Positions 24,717 to 33,256 are shown, numbered from the stretch's first letter. The stretch is 38,591 nucleotides of DNA from Nocardiopsis chromatogenes YIM 90109 (GCF_000341185.1 NZ_ANBH01000118.1:4016-42606), one strand, 5' to 3'. Translations and numbers: made by a program. Notes: a model not told the origin generated them from the sequence alone.

Positions 24717-27649
24717 CCGGCCGCCGGACCGGGGCCGGGCCGGTCCCCGACACCTGGATCCTCTTCGACGGCGGGGAGGTCCCCGCCGTCGCCGGGGAGC
24801 CCGTCTCCGCCGCCCTGCTGGCGGCCGGGGTGCGCACCGTCTGCCGCGGGATCCGCACCGGGCGCCCGCGCGGCGTCGTGGGCATCGGCACCGGGGAGCC
24901 CGGCGCCCAGGTCCGCACCGAGGGGCCCGACCCGCGCCCGATGGCCCCCGCCACCCGCGTGGAGGCCCGCGAGGGCCTGCGCGTGTCCGGCCTCGCCGGG
25001 TACGGCCGCCTGCCCGAGCAGGCGCCCGCCCGGGGCGGCGACGCCCGATGGGCCCACTGCGACGTCCTCGTCGTCGGCGCGGGCCCCGCCGGTATCGCCG
25101 CCGCCGACGCCGCCCGCGCCGAAGGGGCGCGCGTCATCATCGCCGACGAGGCCCCCGAGCCCGGCGGCGACGCCCGCGGCGGCGGCCGCGACGCCTGGGC
25201 CGCCGCCACCTGGCGGGCCCTGGCCCGGGCCCCCGACGTCCGCGCCCTCGCGCGCACCACCGTCACCGGCCACTACGACCACGGCGAGCACGCCGCCCTG
25301 GAGCGGCGGGGCCGCGACGACCTGCTCTGGCGCATCCGCGCCCGGCGCACCGTGCTGGCCACGGGCTCCACCGAGCGCCCCTTCGCCTTCCAGGACGACG
25401 ACCTGCCCGGGGTCATGCTCGCCGGGGCGGCCGCCGCCTACGTGCGCCGCCACGGCGTCCTGCCGGGGGAGCGGGCCGTCGTCGCCGGGTGCCACGACGA
25501 GGCGCTGTGGGCCGCCGCCGCCCTGCACGACGGCGGCGCCCGGATCGCGGCGGTCGCCGACGCCCGCCCCCGGACCGGGTCGGCCGCCCGCGAGGCCCTC
25601 CGGCGGCGGGGCGTCGAGGTGCGCACCGCGACCTCGGTGCTCCGCGCCGAGGCCGGGGCCGACGGCGGCGTCGCGGCCGCGCTGCTGGCGCCCGTCGGCC
25701 CGGACGGCGCCGCCCGCGGCGAGCCCGTCCGCGTTCCCTGCGACCTGCTCGCCGTCTCCGGCGGGCACGACCCGGCCGCGCCGCTCGCCGTCCAGGCGGG
25801 CGCCCGCCTGCGCTGGTCCGCCCCGCACGCGGCCTTCCTGCCCGAGGGCCTTCCGCCGACCACCGTGTGCGTCGGCGCGGCGGCGGGCACCCGGGACGCC
25901 GGGGCCGCCGAGGAGGAGGGGAGGGCGGCGGGCGCGGCCGCGGCCAGGGCAGCGCTCGGCCCGCCCGTCGCGCCGCCCGACCCGGTGCACACCGGGCCGC
26001 TGGGCCCCCTGGCGGGAGCGCCCGTCGGCGGGCTGCCCGACGTCATGCGCTCGCGCGGCGCGTCGGCCCAGGGGCACGGCGGCGAGGGGGTCGGCGGCCC
26101 CGCCGCCCCCGCCACCCCGGCGGCCTCCTCCGGCTCCGAGGCCGACGCACCGGCCATGGCTCTGTTCTGCGTCACCGGCCCCGGCACCGACGCGGCGCGG
26201 GTCTACGTGGACCTCCAGCGCGACGCCGCACTGTCCGACATCCGCGCCGCGATCGCCGCCGGAATGGACTCCATCGAGCTCATCAAGCGCCACACCACCA
26301 TCGGCACCGGCCCCGACCAGGGGCGAACCTGCGGCACCGTCGCCTCCGGCATCACGGCGCACCTGCTCGGGCGCACCATGGACGAGGTCGGCGGGACCAC
26401 GCCCCGCCCCCCGTACGCGCCCGTCCCCTTCACCGCCCTGGCCGGACGCGCGCGCGGGGACCTCATCGACCCGCTGCGCCGGACGCCCATGCAGCCCTGG
26501 CACGAGGCGCACGGCGCCGTGTACGAGGACGTCGGGCAATGGCGCCGCGCACGGTACTACCCGCGGGGCCGGGAGGACATGCACGCGGCCGTGCTGCGCG
26601 AGTGCACCGCCGCCCGGACCGGGGTCGCCGCCCTGGACGCCTCCACCCTCGGCAAGATCGTCGTCGCCGGGCGCGACGCGGGCACCTTCCTCGACCGCCT
26701 CTACACCGGCAACCTCTCGACCCTCAAGCCGGGGCGGTGCCGTTACGGGCTGCTGTGCACCGCCGACGGCATGGTCCTCGACGACGGCGTCATCGCCCGC
26801 CTGCCCGACGGGGCGTACCTGGTGAGCACCACCAGCGGCAACGCCGAGACCGTCCTGGACCACATGGAGGAGTGGTCCCAGACCGAGTGGCCGGAGCTGT
26901 GCGTGCACGTCTTCAACGCCACCGACGCCTGGGCCGTAGTGAGCCTGGTCGGGCCGCGCTCCCGGGACGTCATGCGGCGCCTGGCCCCCGGAATGGACGT
27001 CTCCCAGGAGGCCTTCCGCTTCATGGACCTCAGGGAGGGCGAGGTCGCCGGGGTCCGCGCGCGCGTGCTGCGGGTGAGCTTCACCGGCGAGCTGACCTTC
27101 GAGGTCAACGTGCCCTCCTGGTACGGGCTCGCGGTGTGGGAGGCGGCCATGGACGCGGGCGCCGACCTCGGCATCACCCCCTACGGCACCGAGACCATGC
27201 ACGTGCTCCGGGCCGAGAAGGGCTTCATCGTCGTCGGACACGAGACCGACGGCAGCGTCACCCCCCTGGACCTGGGCATGGACTGGGCCCTCTCGCGCAC
27301 CAAGGACTTCGTCGGCAAGCGCTCCCTGCGCCGCCCCGACACCGCCCGCGGGGACCGGCCCCAGCTCGTCGGCCTCCTGCCCGAGGACCCCGGGACCGTC
27401 CTGGCCGAAGGGGCGCAGCTCATCGGCGGGGCCCCCGGGCCCGGCGCGCCCCGCGCGCGCTCCCAGGGGTGGGTGACCTCCTCCTACGACAGCGCCGCGC
27501 TGGGGCGCTCGTTCGCGCTCGGGCTGCTGCGCTCGGGCCGCGCGCGCCACGGCGAGGTGGTGCACGCCGTGCACCTCGACACCGCAGTACCCGTCCGGGT
27601 CGCCGACCCGGTGTTCTACGACAGGGAAGGGAGCCGCAAGGATGGCTGA
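24713..27649 (+). CDS. soxA: Sarcosine oxidase alpha subunit, divergent
   Basis: A 978-residue subunit. The N-terminal region is a Fer2-like domain (TWILFDGGEVPAVAGEPVSA, GRPRGVVGIGTGEPGAQV). Then comes an NAD-binding fold with CDVLVVGAGPAGIAAADAA (GxGxxG at 122-127) and LATGSTERPFAF, a linker with VYVDLQRDAALSDIRAAI and KRHTTIGTGPDQGRTCG, and a C-terminal GcvT/THF domain (ALDASTLGKIVVAGRDAGTF, YGLLCTADGMVLDDGVIA, LRVSFTGELTFEVN, VGHETDGSVTPLDLGM). It passes the methyl carbon to THF. From memory of the family, the KYHRPRG and EEPN motifs and the AGFYYKTF segment before the nucleotide fold are altered or missing here. ATG 24713 overlaps the previous stop. Confidence 0.88.
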   Translation: MTGRRTGAGPVPDTWILFDGGEVPAVAGEPVSAALLAAGVRTVCRGIRTGRPRGVVGIGTGEPGAQVRTEGPDPRPMAPATRVEAREGLRVSGLAGYGRLPEQAPARGGDARWAHCDVLVVGAGPAGIAAADAARAEGARVIIADEAPEPGGDARGGGRDAWAAATWRALARAPDVRALARTTVTGHYDHGEHAALERRGRDDLLWRIRARRTVLATGSTERPFAFQDDDLPGVMLAGAAAAYVRRHGVLPGERAVVAGCHDEALWAAAALHDGGARIAAVADARPRTGSAAREALRRRGVEVRTATSVLRAEAGADGGVAAALLAPVGPDGAARGEPVRVPCDLLAVSGGHDPAAPLAVQAGARLRWSAPHAAFLPEGLPPTTVCVGAAAGTRDAGAAEEEGRAAGAAAARAALGPPVAPPDPVHTGPLGPLAGAPVGGLPDVMRSRGASAQGHGGEGVGGPAAPATPAASSGSEADAPAMALFCVTGPGTDAARVYVDLQRDAALSDIRAAIAAGMDSIELIKRHTTIGTGPDQGRTCGTVASGITAHLLGRTMDEVGGTTPRPPYAPVPFTALAGRARGDLIDPLRRTPMQPWHEAHGAVYEDVGQWRRARYYPRGREDMHAAVLRECTAARTGVAALDASTLGKIVVAGRDAGTFLDRLYTGNLSTLKPGRCRYGLLCTADGMVLDDGVIARLPDGAYLVSTTSGNAETVLDHMEEWSQTEWPELCVHVFNATDAWAVVSLVGPRSRDVMRRLAPGMDVSQEAFRFMDLREGEVAGVRARVLRVSFTGELTFEVNVPSWYGLAVWEAAMDAGADLGITPYGTETMHVLRAEKGFIVVGHETDGSVTPLDLGMDWALSRTKDFVGKRSLRRPDTARGDRPQLVGLLPEDPGTVLAEGAQLIGGAPGPGAPRARSQGWVTSSYDSAALGRSFALGLLRSGRARHGEVVHAVHLDTAVPVRVADPVFYDREGSRKDG

Positions 27650-28265
27650 ACCCGCTGTCCCGCGCCGGCGCAGTCCGGCCGAGGGCCTCCTGGAGGGCTC
27701 GCACCTGAGCGAGCTGTCGTTCCTCGCCCAGGCCGAGCTGCGCGTGGACGCCGAGGAGGCCGACGCGGCCTCCCGCATGGCCGAGCAGTTCCTCGGCTGC
27801 CCGCTCCCCGGCCCCGGGCGCGCCACCGGGAACGGCGCTCCCTACGTGCTGTGGAGCGGCCCCGGACGGTACCTGGTCGTGGACTCCGAGGCCACGGGGC
27901 GCGGACTGTGCGCGGGGCTCAGCGCGGCGCTGGGCGGCGAGTACGGGCGGCTGTGCGCGGCCGTGGCCGACCTGTCGGCCCAGCGCACCGTGCTGGAGCT
28001 GTCCGGCCCGGACGCCGAGGAGGTGCTGGCCCGCGGCTGCCCGATGGACCTGCACCCGCGCGAGTTCGGCGCCGGCTCCTACGCCCAGACGGTCATCGGC
28101 AAGGCGGCGGTGGGCCTGCACCGCACCGGCGGGCCCGGCCCGTCGGGCGGGGACGCCACCGCCTTCCGCATCCTCGTGCGCGCCTCGTTCGCGGACTACC
28201 TGGCCCGTCTCCTCACCGACGCGGCCGCCGGCGTCCGGAGCGCGCGGGAGGGGGCGGTGGTGTGA
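27642..28265 (+). CDS. soxG: Sarcosine oxidase gamma subunit
   Basis: A 207-residue, weakly conserved GcvT-like subunit of sarcosine oxidase. Recognisable parts are SPAEGLLEGSHLSELSFLAQ, LWSGPGRYLVVDSEA, AVADLSAQRTVLELSGPDAEEVLARGCPMDLHP and FGAGSYAQTVIGKAAVGLHR, with FRILVRASFADYLARLL near the end. ATG 27642 overlaps the soxA stop by 8 bp with a GGGA ribosome site inside soxA. Last gene of the operon that began at 20392. Confidence 0.9.
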   Translation: MAEPAVPRRRSPAEGLLEGSHLSELSFLAQAELRVDAEEADAASRMAEQFLGCPLPGPGRATGNGAPYVLWSGPGRYLVVDSEATGRGLCAGLSAALGGEYGRLCAAVADLSAQRTVLELSGPDAEEVLARGCPMDLHPREFGAGSYAQTVIGKAAVGLHRTGGPGPSGGDATAFRILVRASFADYLARLLTDAAAGVRSAREGAVV

Positions 28266-28367
28266 AAGGGGGGCGTGGGCAGCCTTGGGAGGCGTTGGGG
28301 AGACGGGTGCCGTGGGGAGGCAGAGGGGGCGTGTGAAGCCCGTGCAGAACCTTCTGACCAGGTATGA

Positions 28368-28419
28368 CGCCCTGGCCAGGGCGCCTGTTCCGGGAAGTTC
28401 GAGGGCACGGCGTTATCGT
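28368..28419 (+). promoter_or_regulatory. Palindrome and -10 of the IclR gene
   Basis: CGCCCTGGCCAGGGCG (28368-28383) is a perfect 16-bp palindrome, and TATCGT (28414-28419) lies 7 bp before the ATG, so transcription likely begins at the start codon. The palindrome is a candidate operator; it does not resemble the GTTGCG boxes. Confidence 0.45.
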
Positions 28420-28426
28420 GGTGGGC

Positions 28427-29302
28427 ATGGCTTCCAACGACCACCGCGCAGGAAAGAGTCAGACGACGACGGACACGGCACGGTTCGGGCGGGGGTCGGG
28501 CGGTGAGGCGGAACCGGCCAGGACCGCGGCCGGGAAGGACGGTGCTCCCGTGCAGTCGGTGGATCGCGCCATCACGGTGCTGGAGATTCTCGCCCAGCAC
28601 CGCGAGGCCGGAGTGACCGAGATCGCGGCAGAGCTGGGCGTACACAAGTCCACCGCATTCCGACTGGTCGGAGCGTTGGAGCGGCGCGGACTGGTGGAGC
28701 AGCCCGGGCTGCGCGGCAAATACCAGCTGGGGTTCGGGATCATCCGCCTGGCCGGCACCATGGCGGCCGGGCTGGACCTGACCCAGCAGAGCCGCCGGGT
28801 CTGCGAGGACCTGGCCTCCGACCTGGGGGAGACGGTCAACATCGCAATACCGAGCGGGGACATGGTGGTCAACATCGACCAGGTCCGCGGCTCCTCGGCG
28901 GTGGTCAGCCAGAACTGGATCGGGCGGCAGAACCCGCTGCACTCCACGTCCAGCGGCAAGGTGCTGCTGGCCCACATGCGCCCGAGCGACCAGCGCCGCG
29001 TGCTGCGCGGACGGCTGGAGGAGCTGACCCCGCAGACCGTGACCGACCCCGAGGAGCTGCGCGCCGAGTTCGAGGAGATCGTCGAGCGCGGCTTCGCCAC
29101 CGCGACCGAGGAGCTGGAGGTCGGCCTGAACGCCGTGGCCGCTCCGATCCGCGGCCTGACCGGCGAGGTGATCGCCGCCATCAGCGCGTCCGGCCCCTCC
29201 TACCGGATGGAGGAGGACAAGCTCGACGCGATCGGCGAGACGGTGGCCAAGGCGGGCATGGAGATCTCCACCCGGATGGGCCACATGGAGACCGCCGGGT
29301 GA
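28427..29302 (+). CDS. IclR-family regulator next to the sox operon
   Basis: A 291-residue regulator. After a hydrophilic N-terminal extension of about 40 residues comes the IclR winged helix: VQSVDRAITVLEILAQHREAGVTEIAAELGVHKSTAFRLVGALERRGLVEQ. The ligand domain follows: YQLGFGIIRLAG, VNIAIPSGDMVVNIDQVRG, HSTSSGKVLLAHM, EEIVERGFATATEELEVGLNAVAAPI and GEVIAAISASGPSYRM. Such proteins bind small organic acids or amines. Its place right after soxG suggests control of the demethylation genes. ATG 28427 is preferred over an earlier in-frame ATG (28364) because of the -10 signal 7 bp upstream. Confidence 0.87.
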   Translation: MASNDHRAGKSQTTTDTARFGRGSGGEAEPARTAAGKDGAPVQSVDRAITVLEILAQHREAGVTEIAAELGVHKSTAFRLVGALERRGLVEQPGLRGKYQLGFGIIRLAGTMAAGLDLTQQSRRVCEDLASDLGETVNIAIPSGDMVVNIDQVRGSSAVVSQNWIGRQNPLHSTSSGKVLLAHMRPSDQRRVLRGRLEELTPQTVTDPEELRAEFEEIVERGFATATEELEVGLNAVAAPIRGLTGEVIAAISASGPSYRMEEDKLDAIGETVAKAGMEISTRMGHMETAG

Positions 29303-29717
29303 CGGCCCGCACGGTCCCCTCCCCGCCCTCGACCCCGCCCGAATCCCCCGAGCCCCTGCGGACCGCGGCCGCGGCCGCCCCCGACCCCGATTCCGACCCC
29401 GCGGACCCTCCCGACACCTAGGGCGTGCCCGGACCGGCGGGCGCCCCGGAGGGAACGGAGCCGATGCGGCCCCGGGGCGCGCCGGTCCCTCCACACGAGC
29501 CGTGCGGCGCCGCGCCGCGGATTCCCCGTTCTCCGCGCGCCCGGCGGGCGGCACGGTGCACGACCGGAACAGCGAACGGCGAAGGAGACGCCCGACGGGC
29601 GTCTCCTTCGCCGTTTCCGGGCGGGGCGGCGGGCGCCCCGCAGGGTGCATTTCTTTCGAGGGAACGAATCAACGGGCGGGCTCCCGCATCCGGGTGCCGG
29701 AACGCCGGAGCCGGTCC
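29303..29717. other. Convergent gap with long hairpin
   Basis: No gene is seen between iclR and the gluconokinase gene. The first part has a short CCCCGA-type purine/pyrimidine repetition. The main feature is the hairpin at 29575-29615, listed separately. Confidence 0.5.
29575..29615. terminator. Bidirectional terminator, 20-bp perfect arms
   Basis: 29575-29594 and 29596-29615 are perfect complements around a single base (in practice an 18-bp stem and 5-base loop). Centrally placed between the convergent iclR and gntK genes. Confidence 0.8.
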
Positions 29718-30254
29718 TCACCCGGCGCTGTGCGCCGCGGCGTCCCCGTTCTCCGCCAGGGCCGCGCGGACCGCGGCGACCGCCGCCTCCACGATCTCCT
29801 CGGGCGGCGGGGCGATGCCGAGCACCGTCCCCTTCTCGTCCGCCTCCAGCGGCTCCAGGGTGGCCTGCTGGGAGTCGAGCAGGCCCGTCGGCATGAAGTG
29901 GCCCGCCCGCTCGGACAGGCGCTCGCGGATCAGCGCGACGGGGCCGTCCAGGTGCACGAACCGCACGTCGGGGGCGCCCGAGCGCAGCACGTCCCGGTAG
30001 GAGCGCTTCAGCGCCGAGCACGCCATCATGCTGCTGGTGCCCTCCGTCTCGCGCTCGCCGATCCAGGCGGCCAGCGACCGCAGCCAGGGGAGCCGGTCGG
30101 CGTCGGCGAGGGCCACGCCCCGCGACATCTTCGCGATGTTCGCCTCGGGATGGAACGCGTCGGCCTCGGCGAAGGGCAGGCCGAGCCGCTCGGCCGCGCG
30201 CAGCGCCACCGTGCTCTTGCCGCTCCCCGACACGCCCATGAAGACGAAGTGCAT
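29718..30254 (-). CDS. gntK: Gluconokinase
   Basis: A 178-residue P-loop kinase that phosphorylates gluconate to 6-phosphogluconate. The Walker A motif GVSGSGKST is at residues 8-16; ADAFHPEANIAKMSRGVAL, DRLPWLRSLAAWI, ACSALKRSYRDVLR, VHLDGPVALIRERLSERAGH and MPTGLLDSQQATLEPLE are all standard GntK blocks. ATG 30254 has a GGAGGGA ribosome site; an earlier in-frame start would give an unconserved arginine-rich extension. Divergent from gntR, with an operator-like site between them. Confidence 0.93.
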   Translation of the reverse strand: MHFVFMGVSGSGKSTVALRAAERLGLPFAEADAFHPEANIAKMSRGVALADADRLPWLRSLAAWIGERETEGTSSMMACSALKRSYRDVLRSGAPDVRFVHLDGPVALIRERLSERAGHFMPTGLLDSQQATLEPLEADEKGTVLGIAPPPEEIVEAAVAAVRAALAENGDAAAHSAG

Positions 30255-30325
30255 GTACTGTCCCTCCCCGTGAGGCGGCGTTCGGACGCCCGTTCGGTCG
30301 CGGGATCCCGAACGCCCCGCTTCAA

Positions 30326-30336
30326 TAGTGTTATCA
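30326..30336. promoter_or_regulatory. Operator-like site in the gntK-gntR gap
   Basis: TAGTGTTATCA, inside AATAGTGTTATCAATAG, matches 7 of 11 positions of TGGTAATACCA found upstream of the gluconate permease. FCD-type GntR regulators bind T-G-G-T-N-N-T-A-C-C-A-like sites, so this is a likely autoregulatory operator. Confidence 0.5.
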
Positions 30337-30409
30337 ATAGGGCGGTGCCGTGTGCGACACGCCCCGCCCCCGGCCCGCACAGGGCGGGCCCACCGAGCCG
30401 AGGAGCCCG

Positions 30410-31195
30410 ATGAGCCGCGAGTCCGACCACCGCACCCTGCACAACCGCGTGCTCGCGGAGCTGGGCCCGGCGATCGCGGCCGGCCGCTACGGCCCCGACC
30501 ACGTGTTCACCCTGGACGGGCTGGTCCGCGAGTTCGGCGTCTCGCGCACCGTGGCCCGCGAGGCGGTGCGGGTGCTGGAGTCGATGCGCCTGGTGGTCAG
30601 CCGCCCCCGCACCGGGGTGCGGGTGCGCCCGCGCTCGGAGTGGAGCGTCTTCGACCCCCAGCTCATCCGCTGGCGGCTGGCCGGGCCCGGACGCCTGGAG
30701 CAGCTCCGCTCGCTGAACGGGCTGCGCGCCGCGGTCGAGCCCCCGGCCGCGGCCGCCGCCGCCCGGCTCGCCTCCGCCGAGGAGCGGGCCGCCCTGGTCG
30801 ACCTGGAGCGGCGGATGGCCGCCACGGGCCGCCGCGGGGACCTGGAGGGCTTCCTCGAGCTCGACATCGCCTTCCACCGGCGGATCCTGGAGCTGTCCGG
30901 CAACGACATGTTCGCCGGGCTGTCCGGGGTGGTGGCCGAGGTGCTGGCCGGGCGCACCGAGCACAGCCTGATGCCGCCCACCCCCCGCCCCGAGGCGCTG
31001 TGCCTGCACCGGCACGTGGCCTCGGCGATCGACGGGGGCCTGCCCCAGGTCGCCGAGGCGGCGATGCGCGCGATCGTCGACGAGGTGGTCGAGGCGCTGG
31101 AGGGGGGCGGAGGCGCGGACGGCGGGCGGGACCTGGGCCCCGGAGGGACGGACCCCGGGGCCCAGGGGCCGGGCGGCCCTACAGCAGCAGGCTGA
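30410..31195 (+). CDS. GntR-family (FCD) regulator of gluconate genes
   Basis: A 261-residue regulator. The winged helix includes RTLHNRVLAELGPAIAAGRY, FTLDGLVREFGVSRTVAREAVRVLESMRLV and the wing RPRTGVRVRP. The FCD ligand domain follows: LRSLNGLRAAVEPPAAAAAARL, LELDIAFHRRILELSGNDMF and HRHVASAIDGGLPQVAEAAM. ATG 30410 has a GAGGAG ribosome site. It lies between gntK and the permease gene and probably represses both, released by gluconate or 6-phosphogluconate. A Gly-rich tail of about 30 residues runs over a hairpin (31132-31166) and overlaps the permease gene end by 17 bp. Confidence 0.87.
   Translation: MSRESDHRTLHNRVLAELGPAIAAGRYGPDHVFTLDGLVREFGVSRTVAREAVRVLESMRLVVSRPRTGVRVRPRSEWSVFDPQLIRWRLAGPGRLEQLRSLNGLRAAVEPPAAAAAARLASAEERAALVDLERRMAATGRRGDLEGFLELDIAFHRRILELSGNDMFAGLSGVVAEVLAGRTEHSLMPPTPRPEALCLHRHVASAIDGGLPQVAEAAMRAIVDEVVEALEGGGGADGGRDLGPGGTDPGAQGPGGPTAAG
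31132..31166. terminator. Hairpin within the gntR 3' end
   Basis: 12-bp perfect arms (31132-31143 and 31155-31166) with an 11-base loop. Lies 13 bp beyond the stop of the leftward permease gene, so it likely ends that transcript while being part of the gntR coding tail. Confidence 0.6.
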
Positions 31196-32600
31196 GGACC
31201 AGGGCGAAGGCGAAGCCCACCACGCCGATCAGGGTCTCCATCACGGTCCAGGTGCGCAGAGTGGTCGCCACGTCCATCCCCAGGAACCGGCCCACCAGCC
31301 AGAACCCGGAGTCGTTGACGTGGGAGAGCACGGTGGAGCCGCAGGCGATGGCGATGACGATCAGCGACAGGTCGATCGTGCTCAGGCCCGAGGCCGCCTG
31401 CACGGCCGGGGCGACCAGGGCGGCGGTGGTGGTGAGCGCGACGGTCGCCGAGCCCTGGGCCACCCGCAGCGCGGTGGCCACCACGAACGCCGCCACGATC
31501 ACCGGAAGCCCGGTCGACTCCAGGCTGGAGGCGAGCGCCTCGCCGATGCCGCTGGCGCGCAGCACGCCGCCGAACATGCCGCCGGCGCCGGTGATCAGGA
31601 TGATCGAGCAGACCGGGCCCAGGGCGGCGTTGACGATCTGCTCCACCCGGTCGCGCGGGTAGCGGCCGCGGCCCAGGACGAACATCGCCACGATGGCGGT
31701 GATGAGCAGCGCCACCGGGGTCTGGCCGATGAGGACCATGGCCGTGGCCCAGGTGGCGTCCCCGTCCACCACACCGGCGGTGGCCAGGGTGTCCACGCCG
31801 GTGTTGAAGAAGATCAGCACCATCGGCAGCAGCAGGATGCCGAGCACGGTGCCCACGTGCGGCGGGTGGCCGTGTCCGGTGCCGGAGGTGCCGGGGGAGC
31901 TGTCCCCGGAGGCGCCCCCGGCGGTGCCGGTGTCGGCGGTGACGTCGGCGGGCACCGGAAGCTCGAAGCGGCGCCCGGCGTACAGGGAGTACAGGTAGCT
32001 GCCGATGTACCAGGTCGGGACCGCGAGCACGGTGCCCACCAGCAGGGTGACGCCCATGTGGGCGCCGAGCTGGTCGGTGGCGGTGACCGGGCCCGGGTGC
32101 GGGGGCACGAAGGCGTGCATGACGGCGAACGCCCCGGCCGTGGGCAGGGCGTAGAGCAGCACGGAGCCGCCGAGGCGGCGGGCGACGCTGAAGACGATCG
32201 GCAGCATGACGATCAGCCCGGCGTCGAAGAAGATCGGGAAGCCGAACAGCAGCGAGGCCACGCCCAGGGCGAGCGGGGCGCGCCTCTCGCCGAACAGCCG
32301 GATCAGGCTCTGGGCCAGGACGGCGGCGCCGCCGGTGACCTCCAGCATCCGGCCGATCATCACGCCGAGGCCCACGAGCATGGCCACGCTGGCCAGGGTG
32401 CCGCCGAAGCCGTCGAGCATGGTCGGCACGATGTCGGCGAGCGGGATCCGGGTGGCCAGTGCGACGAGCAGGCTGACCAGGGTGAGCGAGACGAAGGCGT
32501 GCAGCCGGACCTTGATGACCAGGAAGAGCAGGACGGCGATGGCGGCGGCCGCGATGAGCAGCAGCGGCGCCGTGCCGAGGGTGGGAGCGGTTGTTTCCAC
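31179..32600 (-). CDS. Gluconate permease, GntP family
   Basis: A 473-residue transporter with about 12-14 helices. GntP marks are LLIAAAAIAVLLFLVIKVRLHAFVSL at the start, GFGGTLASVAMLVGLGVMIGRMLE, GFPIFFDAGLIVMLPIVFSVAR, AFVPPHPGPVTATDQLGAHMG, TGAGGMFGGVLRASGIGEAL, RVAQGSATVALTTTAALVAP and LSHVNDSGFWLVGRFLGM. Gluconate/H+ symport feeding GntK is the expected role. GTG 32600 has a GGAGGA ribosome site directly upstream, which excludes the longer frame. A histidine- and glycine-rich cytoplasmic loop (about residues 230-255) is an expanded version of the usual loop. Confidence 0.92.
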   Translation of the reverse strand: METTAPTLGTAPLLLIAAAAIAVLLFLVIKVRLHAFVSLTLVSLLVALATRIPLADIVPTMLDGFGGTLASVAMLVGLGVMIGRMLEVTGGAAVLAQSLIRLFGERRAPLALGVASLLFGFPIFFDAGLIVMLPIVFSVARRLGGSVLLYALPTAGAFAVMHAFVPPHPGPVTATDQLGAHMGVTLLVGTVLAVPTWYIGSYLYSLYAGRRFELPVPADVTADTGTAGGASGDSSPGTSGTGHGHPPHVGTVLGILLLPMVLIFFNTGVDTLATAGVVDGDATWATAMVLIGQTPVALLITAIVAMFVLGRGRYPRDRVEQIVNAALGPVCSIILITGAGGMFGGVLRASGIGEALASSLESTGLPVIVAAFVVATALRVAQGSATVALTTTAALVAPAVQAASGLSTIDLSLIVIAIACGSTVLSHVNDSGFWLVGRFLGMDVATTLRTWTVMETLIGVVGFAFALVLSLLL

Positions 32601-33256
32601 AGGTTCCTCCGGACGGAAGAGGGGTGCGCGGCACGTCCGGGTGTGACCCGGGTCGCGTCGTCGGCCAATGGTAATACCAATTGTGAGCCTGTGTGACCAC
32701 CGGCGTAAGGAAATGTGACCAGGGTGTTTCCGGCCCCGGTGTCCCGGTGCGAACTGGCGGGCGGGGCCGGGCGACGGGGCGAGGCGGGGGAACACGCGCG
32801 GCGGAGGCGGGCCGGGCCCGGCCCGGAGCCGTAGCGCCGGTGCGACCCGGCCGGACGGATCCGCCGGATCCGGGCGTGTGGCGTGCCCGACGGAGCCTTG
32901 TCCGCGCTCCGGCCGTCGGTGCCAGGGGGCCGGGGAAGGGCAGGGGGCCCGTGCCGGCATTGCCAAGGGCGCGCCGGGGCGCCCGCCGGGATCCTCCGGG
33001 TTCCGCGAGGCAGGGGCGCATCCGGCGGTGCGGCCGGGGTGGACATCGGGCAGCGCAAAAGGTAAACCAATCGGTAACTTCGTGTCCGCCTGGCGGGTGG
33101 GGCCAGCACCACCGGCACAGGTAGAGCCTGTCGTGCAGACAGGCCGGGCCGCCTCCGCGAGACTGGCTCCGGATCCCCCTCCCCGGCAGGGCGGCGGGAT
33201 CCGCGGCCGGTCCGACGGCGGCAGCGAAGCGACGGGAACGGGAAGAAGCAGCGCGG
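32601..33256. other. 656-bp regulatory gap between permease and manA
   Basis: No gene is recognisable. Near the permease lies the operator-like TGGTAATACCA (32669-32679). Toward manA are two GGTAA repeats (33061-33078) and a 7-bp hairpin (33126-33132 with 33138-33144). The middle is GC-rich with open frames lacking start signals and families. Confidence 0.5.
32669..32679. promoter_or_regulatory. Operator-like site upstream of the gluconate permease
   Basis: TGGTAATACCA is a perfect odd palindrome within AATGGTAATACCAATT. An AT-rich island in GC-rich DNA and the FCD-GntR consensus shape make it a likely site for the adjacent regulator. Confidence 0.6.

Noticed and set aside
32641-32721. Three TGTGACC copies as possible CRP-type sites
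   Set aside because: They are direct, not inverted as TGTGA-N6-TCACA requires, and the spacing is irregular.
33061-33078. GGTAA repeats before manA as a further gluconate operator
   Set aside because: Similar to the TGGTAATACCA site but with different spacing and far from any clear promoter; too weak to claim.
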